Part shown: positions 1-9,404 of the stretch, one piece after another | How positions within the stretch are numbered: the stretch's first letter is position 1 | How the letters are laid out: each line of letters opens with the position of its first letter | DNA from: Actinomycetes bacterium | GTDB taxonomy: Bacteria; Actinomycetota; Acidimicrobiia; Acidimicrobiales; Acidimicrobiaceae | Direction of reading: 5' to 3' | Assembly (NCBI GenBank): GCA_021833085.1 | Contig: JAKBGL010000001.1 | Span: 8,312 to 38,126 of the forward strand | Length of the DNA stretch: 29,815 nt | Notes under the pieces: model-generated | Seen by the model: only the letters and a program-made list of their open reading frames with translations | What the model was told of the DNA's origin: nothing | Database searches by the model: none | Translations under genes and position numbers: made by a program

Positions 1-1008
1 ACCTTGTTGCTAGGGGGAGATCGTTGGATCTCTGATTGGCACGCGTCCCACGATCGGCTCGTATATGTTTCGACGACGCCAGTAACGCTGGAGGAGTTGT
101 GGAGCTGCTCATATTTACTACTGGATACGAAAGCTCGCATTGAGGTATCGCCTGAGCTTCCGCTTACTAACTTTAGCAAGTACCTTCTAAGAGAGGTCGA
201 TCTGATCGCCCCAACTCGTTATTTGGCAATATCGAAAGATGGAACTGAGGTTGAGTGCTGGGCGATTCCTCCGAAAGATGCGGTTCAAAATGAGACCTAC
301 CCTACCATCTTGAACGTCCATGGCGGTCCTTTCACTCAGTACGGTAATCATATATTTGATGAGTTCCAACTTCAAAGCTCTGCCGGGTTTGGAGTTTTAT
401 ACTGCAATCCCCGTGGGAGCTCTGGGTACAGCGAAGATTGGGGGCGAAGTATTCGATGGCCGGAGTGTAAAGATGATCCTGGCTCTGGCTGGGGTGAGGT
501 TGACTTCGATGATGTGCTGGCCTGTGTAGAAAGCGCAGTGGAGAACTTTGATTGGGTTGATGCGAAACGTTTGGGAATCGCCGGCGGATCATACGGTGGA
601 TATATGACATCCTGGGTGATAAGTCATAGCGACCTCTTCAAAGCCGCTTGCTCAGAACGGGCGTGCAACAACCTCTTGACCATGGAACATAGTGCAGATA
701 TTTCAGGGTTTGTCAAAAGTTACGTAGGAGTGAGTTACCTCGATAATCCCGAACCCTACCTCCGTAACTCGCCGGTCACTTATATCAAAAACATCAGTAC
801 TCCCCTTTTGATTCTTCACTCTGAGGAGGACTTGAGATGTCCGATAAATCAAGCGGAAGAGCTTTATGTTGGGCTCAAACTCCTTGCTCGTGACGTTGAG
901 ATGGTGCGTTTCCCCGGAGAGAATCATGAATTATCTCGTTCCGGTTCTCCGAAGCATCGTGTTGAAAGAGCGAAGTTGTTTATCTCATGGTTTAGGGAGC
1001 ATCTGTAA
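1..1008 (+). CDS. S9 family serine peptidase (prolyl oligopeptidase-type), 5'-truncated by window edge
   Basis: This is the C-terminal part of an alpha/beta-hydrolase peptidase of family S9 (acylaminoacyl-peptidase/DPP-IV-like), which cleaves short peptides. The frame is open from base 1, so the start and the expected N-terminal beta-propeller lie outside the window. Counting from the TTG at 4, the nucleophile motif GGSYGGY places Ser at residue 196, the acid is Asp276 in EEDLRCP and the base is His308 in GENHE, so the triad is complete. The oxyanion-side HGGP motif is also present near residue 101. It resembles the complete S9 peptidase at 7399-9345, and the two flank a peptide ABC transporter, which suggests intracellular breakdown of imported peptides. 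The exact substrate cannot be told from sequence. Confidence 0.9.
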   Translation, partial: TLLLGGDRWISDWHASHDRLVYVSTTPVTLEELWSCSYLLLDTKARIEVSPELPLTNFSKYLLREVDLIAPTRYLAISKDGTEVECWAIPPKDAVQNETYPTILNVHGGPFTQYGNHIFDEFQLQSSAGFGVLYCNPRGSSGYSEDWGRSIRWPECKDDPGSGWGEVDFDDVLACVESAVENFDWVDAKRLGIAGGSYGGYMTSWVISHSDLFKAACSERACNNLLTMEHSADISGFVKSYVGVSYLDNPEPYLRNSPVTYIKNISTPLLILHSEEDLRCPINQAEELYVGLKLLARDVEMVRFPGENHELSRSGSPKHRVERAKLFISWFREHL

Positions 1009-1316
1009 TCTTTAGCTCGTACCGTTTATGGCCATTACCATTGCCTTACTTGGATCTGCGCAGCGCCTTGGATTAAAACTTTGAAATTAAGATGTTTAAG
1101 AAGATACTCTTAGGTAATTCTTATCTTAATTACGGTGCCTGAGATCGGTTGTTCTGTGCTGCGACATCGAAAGTCCATCTAGATGGGTTGATGACCCAGA
1201 GGGCTTTACAAAGTATGGGCTGAGTTTAGACATTTCGAATTGGAAAATTCTGTGTTTACACTCTCTTTACAGATGATGTCAACACATGAACAAATCTTTG
1301 TGTTATAGTCAAATCT
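1009..1316. other. Intergenic region with palindromes and promoter of the peptide transporter operon
   Basis: No gene is visible in these 308 bases. They hold a perfect 12-bp palindrome (CCATCTAGATGG, 1175-1186), a 6-bp inverted repeat GTAATT/AATTAC near 1114-1135, and an inverted repeat AACACA (1281-1286)/TGTGTT (1299-1304) that overlaps the -10 box of the downstream promoter and could be an operator. Regulatory function is inferred from position only. Confidence 0.45.
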
Positions 1317-1317
1317 G
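1301..1317 (+). promoter_or_regulatory. Extended -10 promoter, probably giving a leaderless transcript
   Basis: TGtTATAGT (1301-1309) is an extended -10 element. The usual 6-7 nt spacing puts the transcription start at about 1316-1317, on the GTG start codon of the binding-protein gene. There is no Shine-Dalgarno sequence before this GTG, which fits leaderless initiation, common in actinobacteria. No good -35 box is seen, as expected for an extended -10 promoter. Confidence 0.5.
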
Positions 1318-3236
1318 TGACTGTATACAAATTAACAAATGGCTTGCGTCGCCGAACTTCCAAAGTTGGTTCCGTGGGCGTAGTATTGGCAGCGGCTGTG
1401 ACGCTTGCAAGTTGTGGTTCGGGATCATCCACGGCAACAACTCAAGGTTCATCAGGCACGTCCGTTGGTTCGATTCCGGGTTTGTACGGTAAGTTACCAC
1501 CTGTGGGACAACCGGCAAAGTCGGGCGGCGTTATAACCTTTGGTCAGTTGTCGGGTACTAATCCGAACTATATCTTTCCAATAGTCCCCGCTGCCAACAG
1601 CTCGGTTTATAATATTTATGAGTTCCAAAACTACCTCTTTGTCCCTATGTACTGGGGTACGGTAGGAACGGTTCCTAAGATTAACCCGACCGTTAGCCTT
1701 GCGAACATGCCAACCTATTCAAACGGTGGCAAGACAGTGACCTTCTCGATTAAACCTGGTTACACTTGGTCGACCGGTGCACCCGTGGACGCCAACGACG
1801 TAATCTTCTTTATCGATCTCTTGAAGGCGGCGGTTAAAGAGAGTGCTGCCAACTTTGGAAACTACACTCCTGGGTTCTTCCCGGACAACGTTGTTTCTGC
1901 GACTGCGACTGGTAAGTATACCGTTACGTTGCAGCTGACAAAAAGTTACAACACAAGCTTCTTTACCAACAACGAGCTGAGCCTTATCACTCCACTACCT
2001 TCCACGGATTGGAATATCGCCTCGGCTAACGGCCCACATCTGGACTATACTCAACCGGCCAATGCTACGGCAATCTATAACTATCTGTCTAAGCAAGCCA
2101 ACGACCTTTCAACCTATGCCACTAACCCACTATGGCAGGTGGTGGACGGTCCGCTCAAGTTGACCTCCTTTACTCCTTCTACAGGTGCATTCACCATGGT
2201 CCCAAATCCACATTTTGGCGGCCATAAGGTAACTTTCTCTGAGTTGCAAGGAGTAACATTTACGAGCGTACAAGCGGAGTTCAACCAGCTCATCGCTGGC
2301 AACTTGACAGTAGGCGGCGTGGACTTCTCCGTGCTTCCTCAGGTATCTCGAATCGAGTCTAAGTATAACGTCTTTGGTCTGCCTGACTTTGGTTTCCAAG
2401 CAGCGTTCTATAACTTCAAAGATACAACTGGAAACTGGAGTAGTGAGATCTCCCAGCTTTATCTGCGTCAAGCCTTGGCTCATTTGGAGGACCAGACCGC
2501 TTATATCAAAGGCCTTTATAAAGGAGCTGCTGTTCCAGACTACGGTCCAATTGGGGTCTCGCCTCCAAGTCCATATACTCCAGCGAATGCCAAGAACAAC
2601 CCCTATCCTTATAACATCTCAACTGCCGCAAATCTACTGAAAAGCCATGGGTGGAAGGTTGTTGCTAACGGAACTACGGAGTGTGTAAAGCCGGGAACTG
2701 CCGCTGGTGACTGCGGCGCTGGCATTCCATTGCATGCGACGATCTCTCCAACGATGTTTTATACGAACTCCCCACCGGTGCTTGGTGAGCAGGCTCAGGC
2801 CTTTGCTGCCGCTGCGAAGCAAGTGGGAATCAATATTCAGTTGAATGCCAAGACCTTCAACTTCTTGGTTTCCAACTACTCAGTTGCTGGCGCTCCCGCA
2901 AACAACAACAAGTGGGCGATCAACGACTTTGGTGGGTTTAGTGCGTCTGACTATCCAACAACGAACAACATCTTCAATACCGGTGGTTCGTTCAACTTTG
3001 GCGGATACTCAAGTGCTACGGCTGATAAGCTGATTAATAACTCAGTGTTCGGCTCGAACCCCCAGGCTGTGTCTCAAGAGGCATCGTACTTGACGCAACA
3101 ACAGCCAGCCTTGTTTACGCCGGCGTCAGACTTCATATATGCTGTAAGTAAGAGTTTGAGTGCGACAAACGCCGACTCTTTCTCCGGGCTTACGCAGTTC
3201 CAACCTTTACCGCAGTACTGGTACTTTACGAAGTAG
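1317..3236 (+). CDS. ABC transporter substrate-binding lipoprotein, family 5 (dipeptide/oligopeptide type)
   Basis: Extracytoplasmic solute-binding protein of the SBP_bac_5 family, the peptide-capturing part of a Dpp/Opp importer. The N-terminus is a lipoprotein signal: basic residues 10-17, a hydrophobic stretch about 18-30, then the lipobox LASC with Cys33 as the lipidation site, followed by a Ser/Gly/Thr-rich linker. The length of 639 aa is somewhat above the usual 500-600. The mature part has family-5 features such as the VTFSIKPGYTWSTGAPVDAND-like segment near residues 141-161 (known from DppA/OppA homologues). The GTG start fits the -10 box just upstream; the in-frame TTG at codon 10 is an alternative. 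It is followed by a strong hairpin and then permease genes. Peptides are the inferred substrate, since family 5 also includes nickel and sugar binders. Confidence 0.9.
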   Translation: MTVYKLTNGLRRRTSKVGSVGVVLAAAVTLASCGSGSSTATTQGSSGTSVGSIPGLYGKLPPVGQPAKSGGVITFGQLSGTNPNYIFPIVPAANSSVYNIYEFQNYLFVPMYWGTVGTVPKINPTVSLANMPTYSNGGKTVTFSIKPGYTWSTGAPVDANDVIFFIDLLKAAVKESAANFGNYTPGFFPDNVVSATATGKYTVTLQLTKSYNTSFFTNNELSLITPLPSTDWNIASANGPHLDYTQPANATAIYNYLSKQANDLSTYATNPLWQVVDGPLKLTSFTPSTGAFTMVPNPHFGGHKVTFSELQGVTFTSVQAEFNQLIAGNLTVGGVDFSVLPQVSRIESKYNVFGLPDFGFQAAFYNFKDTTGNWSSEISQLYLRQALAHLEDQTAYIKGLYKGAAVPDYGPIGVSPPSPYTPANAKNNPYPYNISTAANLLKSHGWKVVANGTTECVKPGTAAGDCGAGIPLHATISPTMFYTNSPPVLGEQAQAFAAAAKQVGINIQLNAKTFNFLVSNYSVAGAPANNNKWAINDFGGFSASDYPTTNNIFNTGGSFNFGGYSSATADKLINNSVFGSNPQAVSQEASYLTQQQPALFTPASDFIYAVSKSLSATNADSFSGLTQFQPLPQYWYFTK

Positions 3237-3266
3237 CGATGCCTTAGGGTTAATCTATAGGTAAGA

Positions 3267-3296
3267 CTTGGCCCGAGCTTTTGAGCTCGGGCCAAG
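3267..3296 (+). terminator. Intercistronic hairpin between binding-protein and permease genes
   Basis: A perfect 13-bp stem (CTTGGCCCGAGCT, 3267-3279, with its complement at 3284-3296) closes a 4-nt TTTG loop. No T-run follows, so it is more likely a partial terminator or an mRNA-stabilising 3' structure for the binding-protein message than a full Rho-independent terminator. Such hairpins after binding-protein genes are known from systems such as malE-malF, where they raise binding protein over permease. The role here is inferred. Confidence 0.65.
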
Positions 3297-3310
3297 GTGT
3301 CTAGTCGAAA

Positions 3311-3319
3311 GAAAGGAAG
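3311..3319 (+). promoter_or_regulatory. Ribosome binding site that decides the DppB-type permease start
   Basis: GAAAGGAAG at 3311-3319 lies 7 nt before the TTG at 3327. The earlier in-frame GTG at 3297 touches the foot of the hairpin stem and has no usable ribosome binding site, so TTG 3327 is preferred. Confidence 0.6.
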
Positions 3320-3326
3320 CCATCTA

Positions 3327-4274
3327 TTGGCTGGATATCTTTTCCGTCGCTTTGTAACTTCTCTTATCGTTATTGTTGGAATCTCTATGGTGGCCTTCGC
3401 AATGTTGCACCTGATATCGAGTTCTCCGGGACGAGCCGTGTTGGGACTTCACGCATCACCTAAAGCAGTAGCCGCCTTCAACAAGGCAAATGGATATGAC
3501 GATCCTATTGTTATTCAATACTGGCATTATCTTTTACAACTTCTTCAGGGTAACCTAGGTTACTCCTACAAGCTGAATCAGCCAGTTACTAGTGTTCTTG
3601 GAGAGAATGTACTCCGTAGCTTATACCTATCCGGTGTCTCTTTGGTTTTAGCGATCCTTATAGCTATCCCACTTGGAATCTATCAGGCCGTGAAGCGGAA
3701 TCGCCTTGGTGACTACATTGTCACCTCAGGGGCGTTCACCTTGTACTCTATGCCCTCGTTTTTTTTGGGCCTGCTATTGATACAGTCCTTCGCGTTGAGT
3801 CTGAAGATCTTTCCGCCGGAAGCAAGCCAATCTGTTTCTGTGATTGGTGTTATAGAAGATCCTCGTGCGATGTTCTTGCCGATATTGAACTTGGTGGCCA
3901 TACAAGTGGCAGGGTACTCTCAATACATGAGGTCTTCCGCTCTAGATGGGTTAGGTCAAGACTATATTCGCTTGGCAAGAGCTAAAGGACTATCTCAAAG
4001 AGCGGTGCTAACTGGCCATCTCCTTAGAAACTCCATACTTCCAATGATTACGCTCATTGGCCTTTCTGTTCCCGCTTTGTTAGCTGGAAACCTGCTGATC
4101 GAAACGTTGTTTAACTATCCAGGACTTGGACTTATGTTTTATAATGCTTTGCAAAATGAGGACTATCCAATTCTTTTGTCCTACACACTTATTGCCGGTG
4201 TTCTAACCGTTGCGGGCAACTTTATTGCAGACGTGGCTATTACGATCGCTGACCCGAGGGTGAGACTGTCATGA
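3327..4274 (+). CDS. Dipeptide/oligopeptide ABC transporter permease, DppB/OppB family
   Basis: Membrane subunit of the peptide importer. Starting at TTG 3327 the protein begins MAGYLFRRF, which matches the YLLRR-type N-terminus of DppB homologues; the GTG at 3297 would add ten residues. The sequence has about six membrane segments: one near the N-terminus (VTSLIVIVGISMVAFAML), a periplasmic loop with the GNLGYSY motif typical of the family, then a binding-protein-dependent permease core. The cytoplasmic coupling (EAA) loop is seen around DYIRLARAKGLSQRAVLTGHLLRNS, which docks onto the ATPase. Its stop overlaps the next permease start by 4 bases (ATGA), so the two are translationally coupled. 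Confidence 0.92.
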   Translation: MAGYLFRRFVTSLIVIVGISMVAFAMLHLISSSPGRAVLGLHASPKAVAAFNKANGYDDPIVIQYWHYLLQLLQGNLGYSYKLNQPVTSVLGENVLRSLYLSGVSLVLAILIAIPLGIYQAVKRNRLGDYIVTSGAFTLYSMPSFFLGLLLIQSFALSLKIFPPEASQSVSVIGVIEDPRAMFLPILNLVAIQVAGYSQYMRSSALDGLGQDYIRLARAKGLSQRAVLTGHLLRNSILPMITLIGLSVPALLAGNLLIETLFNYPGLGLMFYNALQNEDYPILLSYTLIAGVLTVAGNFIADVAITIADPRVRLS

Positions 4275-5236
4275 TGGATGAGCGGAATACTGAAGGTGTT
4301 GAAGAGGCTCCCCTCAACTTAGGTGGTGCGTTAGGTGCCTTTGAGCCGGGTGCTCCTTTGATCGATGGCGGTGACGTTGACTTAGCGGTGACCAGTGGAT
4401 GGCGCTTGGCGATTCGCTCGTTTGCCGAGAACAAACTAGCTCTCGTTGGACTAGGTATCTTGGTGTTTTTCATACTGTTTTGCTATGTTGGTCCCCACGT
4501 GTATTACTCCAATCAGTTATCGGGTAACGTCTTAAACTCTGATCTTCCGCCTGGTCCTGGCCATCCTTTAGGGACCGACAACAACGGGTATGATGAACTA
4601 GGGCGTCTAATGGTCGGTGGGCAGGCAGCGCTTGAGATCGGATTTTTTGCTGCACTAATTGCAACGGTCATAGGTAGTTTGTATGGTGCCATCTCGGGCT
4701 TGGTCGGTGGAATTTTAGACGGAGTTATGATGCGAGTGGTCGATGTTATCTTATCGATTCCGTATCTGCTAATTGTTCTGATAGTAGCCACAAGATACAG
4801 CGGGACGGTTTTGAGCCTGAGTTTGATTTTGGGGCTTTTTGCCTGGCTTGTTCCTGCCCGCTTAATACGAGGTGAAGTTCTTTCCTTGCGAGTGAGGGAT
4901 TTTGTCTCGGCCGCTAAGGTTATGGGCAGCGGCCGGAGCCGGCTCATTTTTCGACATCTTCTTCCCAACGCGCTTTCTGTGGTGATAGTGAACATTACCT
5001 TCCAGGTAGCGGATGCAATTATAGCCATAGCCCTTTTAGGGTTCTTGGGATTTGGTCTTCAGTACCCACATGTGGACTGGGGCGATATGTTATCTACGGC
5101 AAACACAGCGCTGGGTAATGGGTACTGGTGGTTGGTTTATCCCGTCGGTATCAGTTTAATTCTCGTGGTTATGGCTTGTAACTTCATTGGTAACGCGCTT
5201 AGAGATTCGGTAGATGTTAGATTGCGACGCCGCTAG
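4271..5236 (+). CDS. Dipeptide/oligopeptide ABC transporter permease, DppC/OppC family
   Basis: Second membrane subunit, pairing with the DppB-type subunit encoded just before it. An unusually acidic, Gly-rich N-terminal tail of about 45 residues precedes the first membrane segment (LALVGLGILVFFILFCYVG). The family motif HPLGTDNNGYDELGRLMVGG is present near residue 97, followed by five more membrane segments. The EAA coupling loop is DFVSAAKVMGSGRSRLIFRH, and the typical LLGFLGFGLQYPHVDWGDML segment lies near the C-terminus. It starts at ATG 4271 inside the previous stop codon, with a second ATG directly after. The length of 321 aa is normal for DppC. Confidence 0.92.
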   Translation: MMDERNTEGVEEAPLNLGGALGAFEPGAPLIDGGDVDLAVTSGWRLAIRSFAENKLALVGLGILVFFILFCYVGPHVYYSNQLSGNVLNSDLPPGPGHPLGTDNNGYDELGRLMVGGQAALEIGFFAALIATVIGSLYGAISGLVGGILDGVMMRVVDVILSIPYLLIVLIVATRYSGTVLSLSLILGLFAWLVPARLIRGEVLSLRVRDFVSAAKVMGSGRSRLIFRHLLPNALSVVIVNITFQVADAIIAIALLGFLGFGLQYPHVDWGDMLSTANTALGNGYWWLVYPVGISLILVVMACNFIGNALRDSVDVRLRRR

Positions 5237-5260
5237 GGCTATAGAGGAGTAAATTTCTTC

Positions 5261-7318
5261 GTGACAAGAGTTCTTGAGATTGAGAATCTATCTACTCATA
5301 TCCAGTTGTCCCGCAGTGTCGTTCAGGCGGTCGGCAATGTAAGCCTTTATATTGAGGCTGGAGAGACACTGGGTCTAGTGGGGGAGTCTGGGTGTGGAAA
5401 GTCAATAACGGGGCTGTCGATTATGAACCTTCTTCCGCCAGGTGGCAAAGTGGTTGGTGGGTCTATAAGACTTGAAGGTAAAGAGCTGGTCAATCTGGCT
5501 GATGCAGAGATGCGTAAGATTCGTGGAAATGATATCGCTATGATCTTCCAGGACTCCTCAAGCTCATTGAACCCCACAAAGACGATCGGCGACCAAGTGG
5601 CTGAACCAACGCTGTTGCATCGTGGTGGCTCAAAAAGGGAGGCCGTAGACCGAGCTATTGAGGTGCTTGATCTAGTGGGTGTGCCAAGAGCCAAGGAGCG
5701 GCTTGCGGACTATCCACACCAACTGTCAGGTGGACTTAGGCAACGAGTTATGATTGCGATCGCCCTTACTTGCGATCCTAAAGTACTAATCGCGGACGAG
5801 CCGACAACGGCATTAGATGTTACGATCCAAGCTCAAATTCTAAAACTTCTTGACGATCTAAAAGAGAGGTTTGGCATGTCGATCCTACTTATAACCCATG
5901 ATATGGGAGTAGTGGCAGGTCGGGCAGATCGTGTAAACGTTATGTATGCGGGACGGATGGTCGAAGCGACAGGGACCAAAGAGATATTTTCTCATATGCG
6001 GCACCCCTACACCCAAGCACTATTGGCTTCTATTCCTCGTATGGATCAAGATAATACCAAGACTCTCTTTTCGATTCCAGGGATACCCCCTGATCTGACA
6101 AATCCGCCGGAGGGATGCAGGTTTGCTCCCAGATGCGCATACACACAGCCTGACTGTCAGAAAAGCGAGCCCTCTTTGAGAGGTGATGATCGTCATGTGG
6201 CAGCTTGTTTTCATCCAGTCGAGGATGGCCCCCTTAAGCCCGAGATGATGGTCACTGTATCGCACGGACAAGTGGAGAGGAAAGACGGGAAGAATGAGCC
6301 CCCGCTGCTTGAGGTGGTAGACCTTGTTAAGACCTTCCCTGTAACTTCGGGAGCCATTCTGAGACGAAAGGTAGGTAAGGTGCATGCTGTATCTGGAGTC
6401 TCACTTACCATAAGGAAAGGCGAGATCTTCGGTCTCGTGGGAGAGTCCGGATGCGGGAAGTCAACTCTTGGTCGAGTGATTGTAGGATTAGAGCGACCTG
6501 ACTCCGGGAAGATCCTACTCAATGGTGAAGATATCTTCGCTTATAAAGGTCGCACTCTTGCTAAGAAACGCAGGGATCTACAGATGATGTTTCAAGATCC
6601 TTATGGTTCTTTAGATCCTAGAATGCGAGTCGCGGCCATATTGCGAGAGCCTCTAAGCATTCAAGGTGTAGAGAGTTCTAAGGAGCAAGAGGCCAGGTCG
6701 ATTGAGCTGATGCGGGAGGTAGGACTCCCATCTAGGGCCTTAGAGCGTTTCCCCCACGAGTTTTCCGGAGGGCAAAGACAGCGTATTGGGTTAGCACGAG
6801 CACTTACCCTGAACCCTAAGTTGATCGTTGCCGATGAACCGGTTAGCGCTTTAGATGTGTCTATACGTTCGCAAGTGTTAAATCTAATGAAACGACTCCA
6901 AGTCAGTCATGAGATGGCGTATCTTGTGATCTCCCACGACTTAGCGGTCGTAAAATATCTTGCGGACCGTATCGGCGTTATGTACTTAGGGAAACTCGTG
7001 GAGTTGGCTCCCGGTGATGAGATATATTCACGGCCGGTTCATCCGTACACGCAAGGATTGATAAATACCATTCCTCTTCCAGATCCCGAGATAGAAAAGG
7101 ATAAGAAGAGAGAGGTAATATCGGGCGAACTTCCTAGTCCGATTTCCCCGCCTTCGGGGTGTCGATTTAGAACAAGATGCCCTAGAGCGCAAGAGATATG
7201 TGCGCAACAAGAACCGCAACTGAGGGCGTTTGGTGCGTCGCACATGGCAGCATGTCACTTTCCTCTGGTCGAACCATTAGAGAGTGCCACGACAGCATCG
7301 GGTCATTCTCAGATCTAG
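5261..7318 (+). CDS. Fused dual-ATPase subunit of a peptide ABC transporter (DppD-DppF in one chain)
   Basis: Energy-coupling ATPase with two complete nucleotide-binding domains in one 685-aa polypeptide, replacing separate DppD and DppF. In domain 1, Walker A (GESGCGKS) is at 41-48, the signature LSGG at 155-158 and Walker B ends in Asp179-Glu180. In domain 2, Walker A is at 394-401, the signature FSGG at 501-504 and Walker B ends in Asp525-Glu526. Each domain is followed by the oligopeptide-transporter C-terminal extension with four cysteines; in the first half these are Cys286, Cys292, Cys299 and Cys316. Equivalent cysteines in mycobacterial OppD are reported to hold a [4Fe-4S] cluster. 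The GTG start at 5261 follows AGAGGAG at a rather long spacing of about 12 nt. The cognate permeases lie directly upstream. Confidence 0.93.
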   Translation: MTRVLEIENLSTHIQLSRSVVQAVGNVSLYIEAGETLGLVGESGCGKSITGLSIMNLLPPGGKVVGGSIRLEGKELVNLADAEMRKIRGNDIAMIFQDSSSSLNPTKTIGDQVAEPTLLHRGGSKREAVDRAIEVLDLVGVPRAKERLADYPHQLSGGLRQRVMIAIALTCDPKVLIADEPTTALDVTIQAQILKLLDDLKERFGMSILLITHDMGVVAGRADRVNVMYAGRMVEATGTKEIFSHMRHPYTQALLASIPRMDQDNTKTLFSIPGIPPDLTNPPEGCRFAPRCAYTQPDCQKSEPSLRGDDRHVAACFHPVEDGPLKPEMMVTVSHGQVERKDGKNEPPLLEVVDLVKTFPVTSGAILRRKVGKVHAVSGVSLTIRKGEIFGLVGESGCGKSTLGRVIVGLERPDSGKILLNGEDIFAYKGRTLAKKRRDLQMMFQDPYGSLDPRMRVAAILREPLSIQGVESSKEQEARSIELMREVGLPSRALERFPHEFSGGQRQRIGLARALTLNPKLIVADEPVSALDVSIRSQVLNLMKRLQVSHEMAYLVISHDLAVVKYLADRIGVMYLGKLVELAPGDEIYSRPVHPYTQGLINTIPLPDPEIEKDKKREVISGELPSPISPPSGCRFRTRCPRAQEICAQQEPQLRAFGASHMAACHFPLVEPLESATTASGHSQI

Positions 7319-7398
7319 GTCCTATTAAAGATGACGTATTTGGAAAGGTGATAGGGGACCGCCGTAAAGGTGATCCCGAGATGAAAGGTGAATAGGTC

Positions 7399-9345
7399 TT
7401 GAGAAGCTTTGAGCCTAGTGATGTATGGTCCGTAAAAGGTGTTAGTGATCTAGATATCTCACCAGATCAGTCGACACTGGCGTTTGTAGTATCGACGCCG
7501 GAGAAAGACAGCGACTCACTTTCGACATCTATCTGGCTGGTGTCAGCTGATGGAAAAGGACAGAGGCGGTTCAGCTATGGGCAGAAAGATTTTCAGCCTA
7601 GGTGGTCACCAGATGGAATGTACTTAGCTTTCCTTCGAAATGATGAGGGAAGAGTACAAGTGATGGTCTCGCCCCTCGATGGAGGGGAACCACGGGCTGT
7701 AACAACTTCGCCAGAAAGGGTAAGTTACTTTTCATGGTCCCCCGATAGTGCAGCAATTGCCTATGTTGCGAAAACGGGATCTGAAGAGGAAGCAAGTGAG
7801 AAAAGCGCCATTGAAAGATCAAAACCCATAGTCTTAGACGATCTGTACAACCGCTTTGACAACATAGGACGTTTTGACGGACATCGCTCCCACATCTTTA
7901 TCACCGATGTTCGCGACTCAGAGACGGCGAGAGCGTTGACGATGGGTGACTGGGATGACTTTGAACCTGTTTGGTCGCCAGATGGTTTATCTATAGCCTT
8001 TACATCAGATAGATCTTCCAGCCGTGGTGTATATCAACGTCGTGATCTGTGGATCGTTGACGTTGATGGAGAACATGAGCCACGACGACTAACTAACGAG
8101 ATTGGTACGGCTTCTGGCCCTCAGTTTTCTCCTGACGGACGTTTCATCTCGTATGTTGGCCATGAGAATGGACCTGGAGACTCCTCTAAAAACGCGCATC
8201 TCATGGTTGTGGCCACCGACGATTCTGGGGATGTCCAGAGTCTGACAGAGACGTTGGATCGACCGGTGTGGGGTTTACAACCAGCGTTAGGTCGCTCCTA
8301 TACGTGGTATGGCTCCTCTACTACCCTCTATTTCCTGGCTAACGACAGGGGGCGGCAAGGCATTTTCCGTGTCTCTCTTTCAGATGAATGCCCTAAACCA
8401 GAGATGGTTATGATGGATGATCTGCAGATCATGACGGTAGTTGCGAGCAGCAGCGACCTTTTCTTTGTAGGTGTATGGCCTTCGACCTTTGTGGAGGTCA
8501 GAAGCTGTAAGCTTGACGGATCTGAGCCGAAGACACTGACCTCAATCAACACCGAGCTGGCAGACGAGGTAAAGCTATTTTTACTCAAAGAGACGTCTTA
8601 TGAAACTAAAGACGGTTTTGACATTCAGTCTTATGTCATCTATCCGTACAACTACCGTGAAGGGATACCGTCACCAACAGTTTTAGAGATTCACGGAGGG
8701 CCCCATGGATGGCATCCTCAAGCTTCTATGATGCCACTCTATCAATCCTTAGCGGCCCAAGGCTTTGTCGTTGTTCTTCCTAATCCCCGTGGTAGCCATG
8801 GGTTTGGCGAGAAATTCGCCACGGCTTGTGTAGCAGACTGGGGTGGAGGGGATTACGAAGACCTTATGGGAACCGTTGACCTGTTGGTGGAACAAAAGAT
8901 AGCTGATCCAGATCGTCTTTATGTGGCGGGATACTCCTATGGCGGATATATGACCACTTGGACCGTGGGTCACACCTCAAGGTTCAAAGCGTCTTGTATC
9001 TCAGCGCCGGTCTCGAACCTAGTGTCGATGTACGGAACGACAGATATACCCCACTTCAATGCTTTTGAGTCAGGAGGTACACCGTGGGACAATCCGCACT
9101 ACTATATGGAACACTCACCGATAACGTATCTCCCTAACGTGACAACTCCGGTCCAGGTGCTGCACTGGGAGGGAGATCTGAGGTGTCCCGTTGGACAAGG
9201 TGAAGAGATATTTCAGGGCTTGTTGGCTCTAGGCAAAAAGTCGAGGATGATCAGATATCCAGGTGGATTTCATATTCTGAGGACTCCGTCGCAGATGGAG
9301 GACTTTGTGAACAGGCACCTAGGTTGGTTTGACGAACACCTGTGA
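7399..9345 (+). CDS. S9 family peptidase with N-terminal beta-propeller (acylaminoacyl-peptidase/DPP-IV-like)
   Basis: Complete serine peptidase of 648 aa. The N-terminal half contains repeated PD40/WD40-like blades with FSPDG/WSPDG motifs (for example SWSPDSAAIAYV near residue 112 and FSPDGRFISYVG near 243), forming the propeller that restricts access to small peptides. The C-terminal alpha/beta-hydrolase domain has HGGPHGW for the oxyanion site, nucleophile Ser513 in GYSYGGY, Asp593 in EGDLRCP and His625 in GGFHI. There is no signal peptide, so it is probably cytosolic. The TTG start at 7399 is supported by AAAGGTG at 7384-7390, 8 nt upstream. It sits 80 nt after the transporter ATPase gene, consistent with hydrolysis of imported peptides. 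Confidence 0.92.
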   Translation: MRSFEPSDVWSVKGVSDLDISPDQSTLAFVVSTPEKDSDSLSTSIWLVSADGKGQRRFSYGQKDFQPRWSPDGMYLAFLRNDEGRVQVMVSPLDGGEPRAVTTSPERVSYFSWSPDSAAIAYVAKTGSEEEASEKSAIERSKPIVLDDLYNRFDNIGRFDGHRSHIFITDVRDSETARALTMGDWDDFEPVWSPDGLSIAFTSDRSSSRGVYQRRDLWIVDVDGEHEPRRLTNEIGTASGPQFSPDGRFISYVGHENGPGDSSKNAHLMVVATDDSGDVQSLTETLDRPVWGLQPALGRSYTWYGSSTTLYFLANDRGRQGIFRVSLSDECPKPEMVMMDDLQIMTVVASSSDLFFVGVWPSTFVEVRSCKLDGSEPKTLTSINTELADEVKLFLLKETSYETKDGFDIQSYVIYPYNYREGIPSPTVLEIHGGPHGWHPQASMMPLYQSLAAQGFVVVLPNPRGSHGFGEKFATACVADWGGGDYEDLMGTVDLLVEQKIADPDRLYVAGYSYGGYMTTWTVGHTSRFKASCISAPVSNLVSMYGTTDIPHFNAFESGGTPWDNPHYYMEHSPITYLPNVTTPVQVLHWEGDLRCPVGQGEEIFQGLLALGKKSRMIRYPGGFHILRTPSQMEDFVNRHLGWFDEHL

Positions 9346-9404
9346 TGTGAGGTCTCTGACTGTTTCGATCATTGTATAAAGATCCGTTGACCTGACTTTG
9401 TATT

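Noticed and set aside
4513..5028. 171-aa minus-strand ORF opposite the DppC-type permease gene
   Set aside because: Antisense shadow rich in Ile/Thr/Arg, a usual pattern opposite membrane-protein genes.
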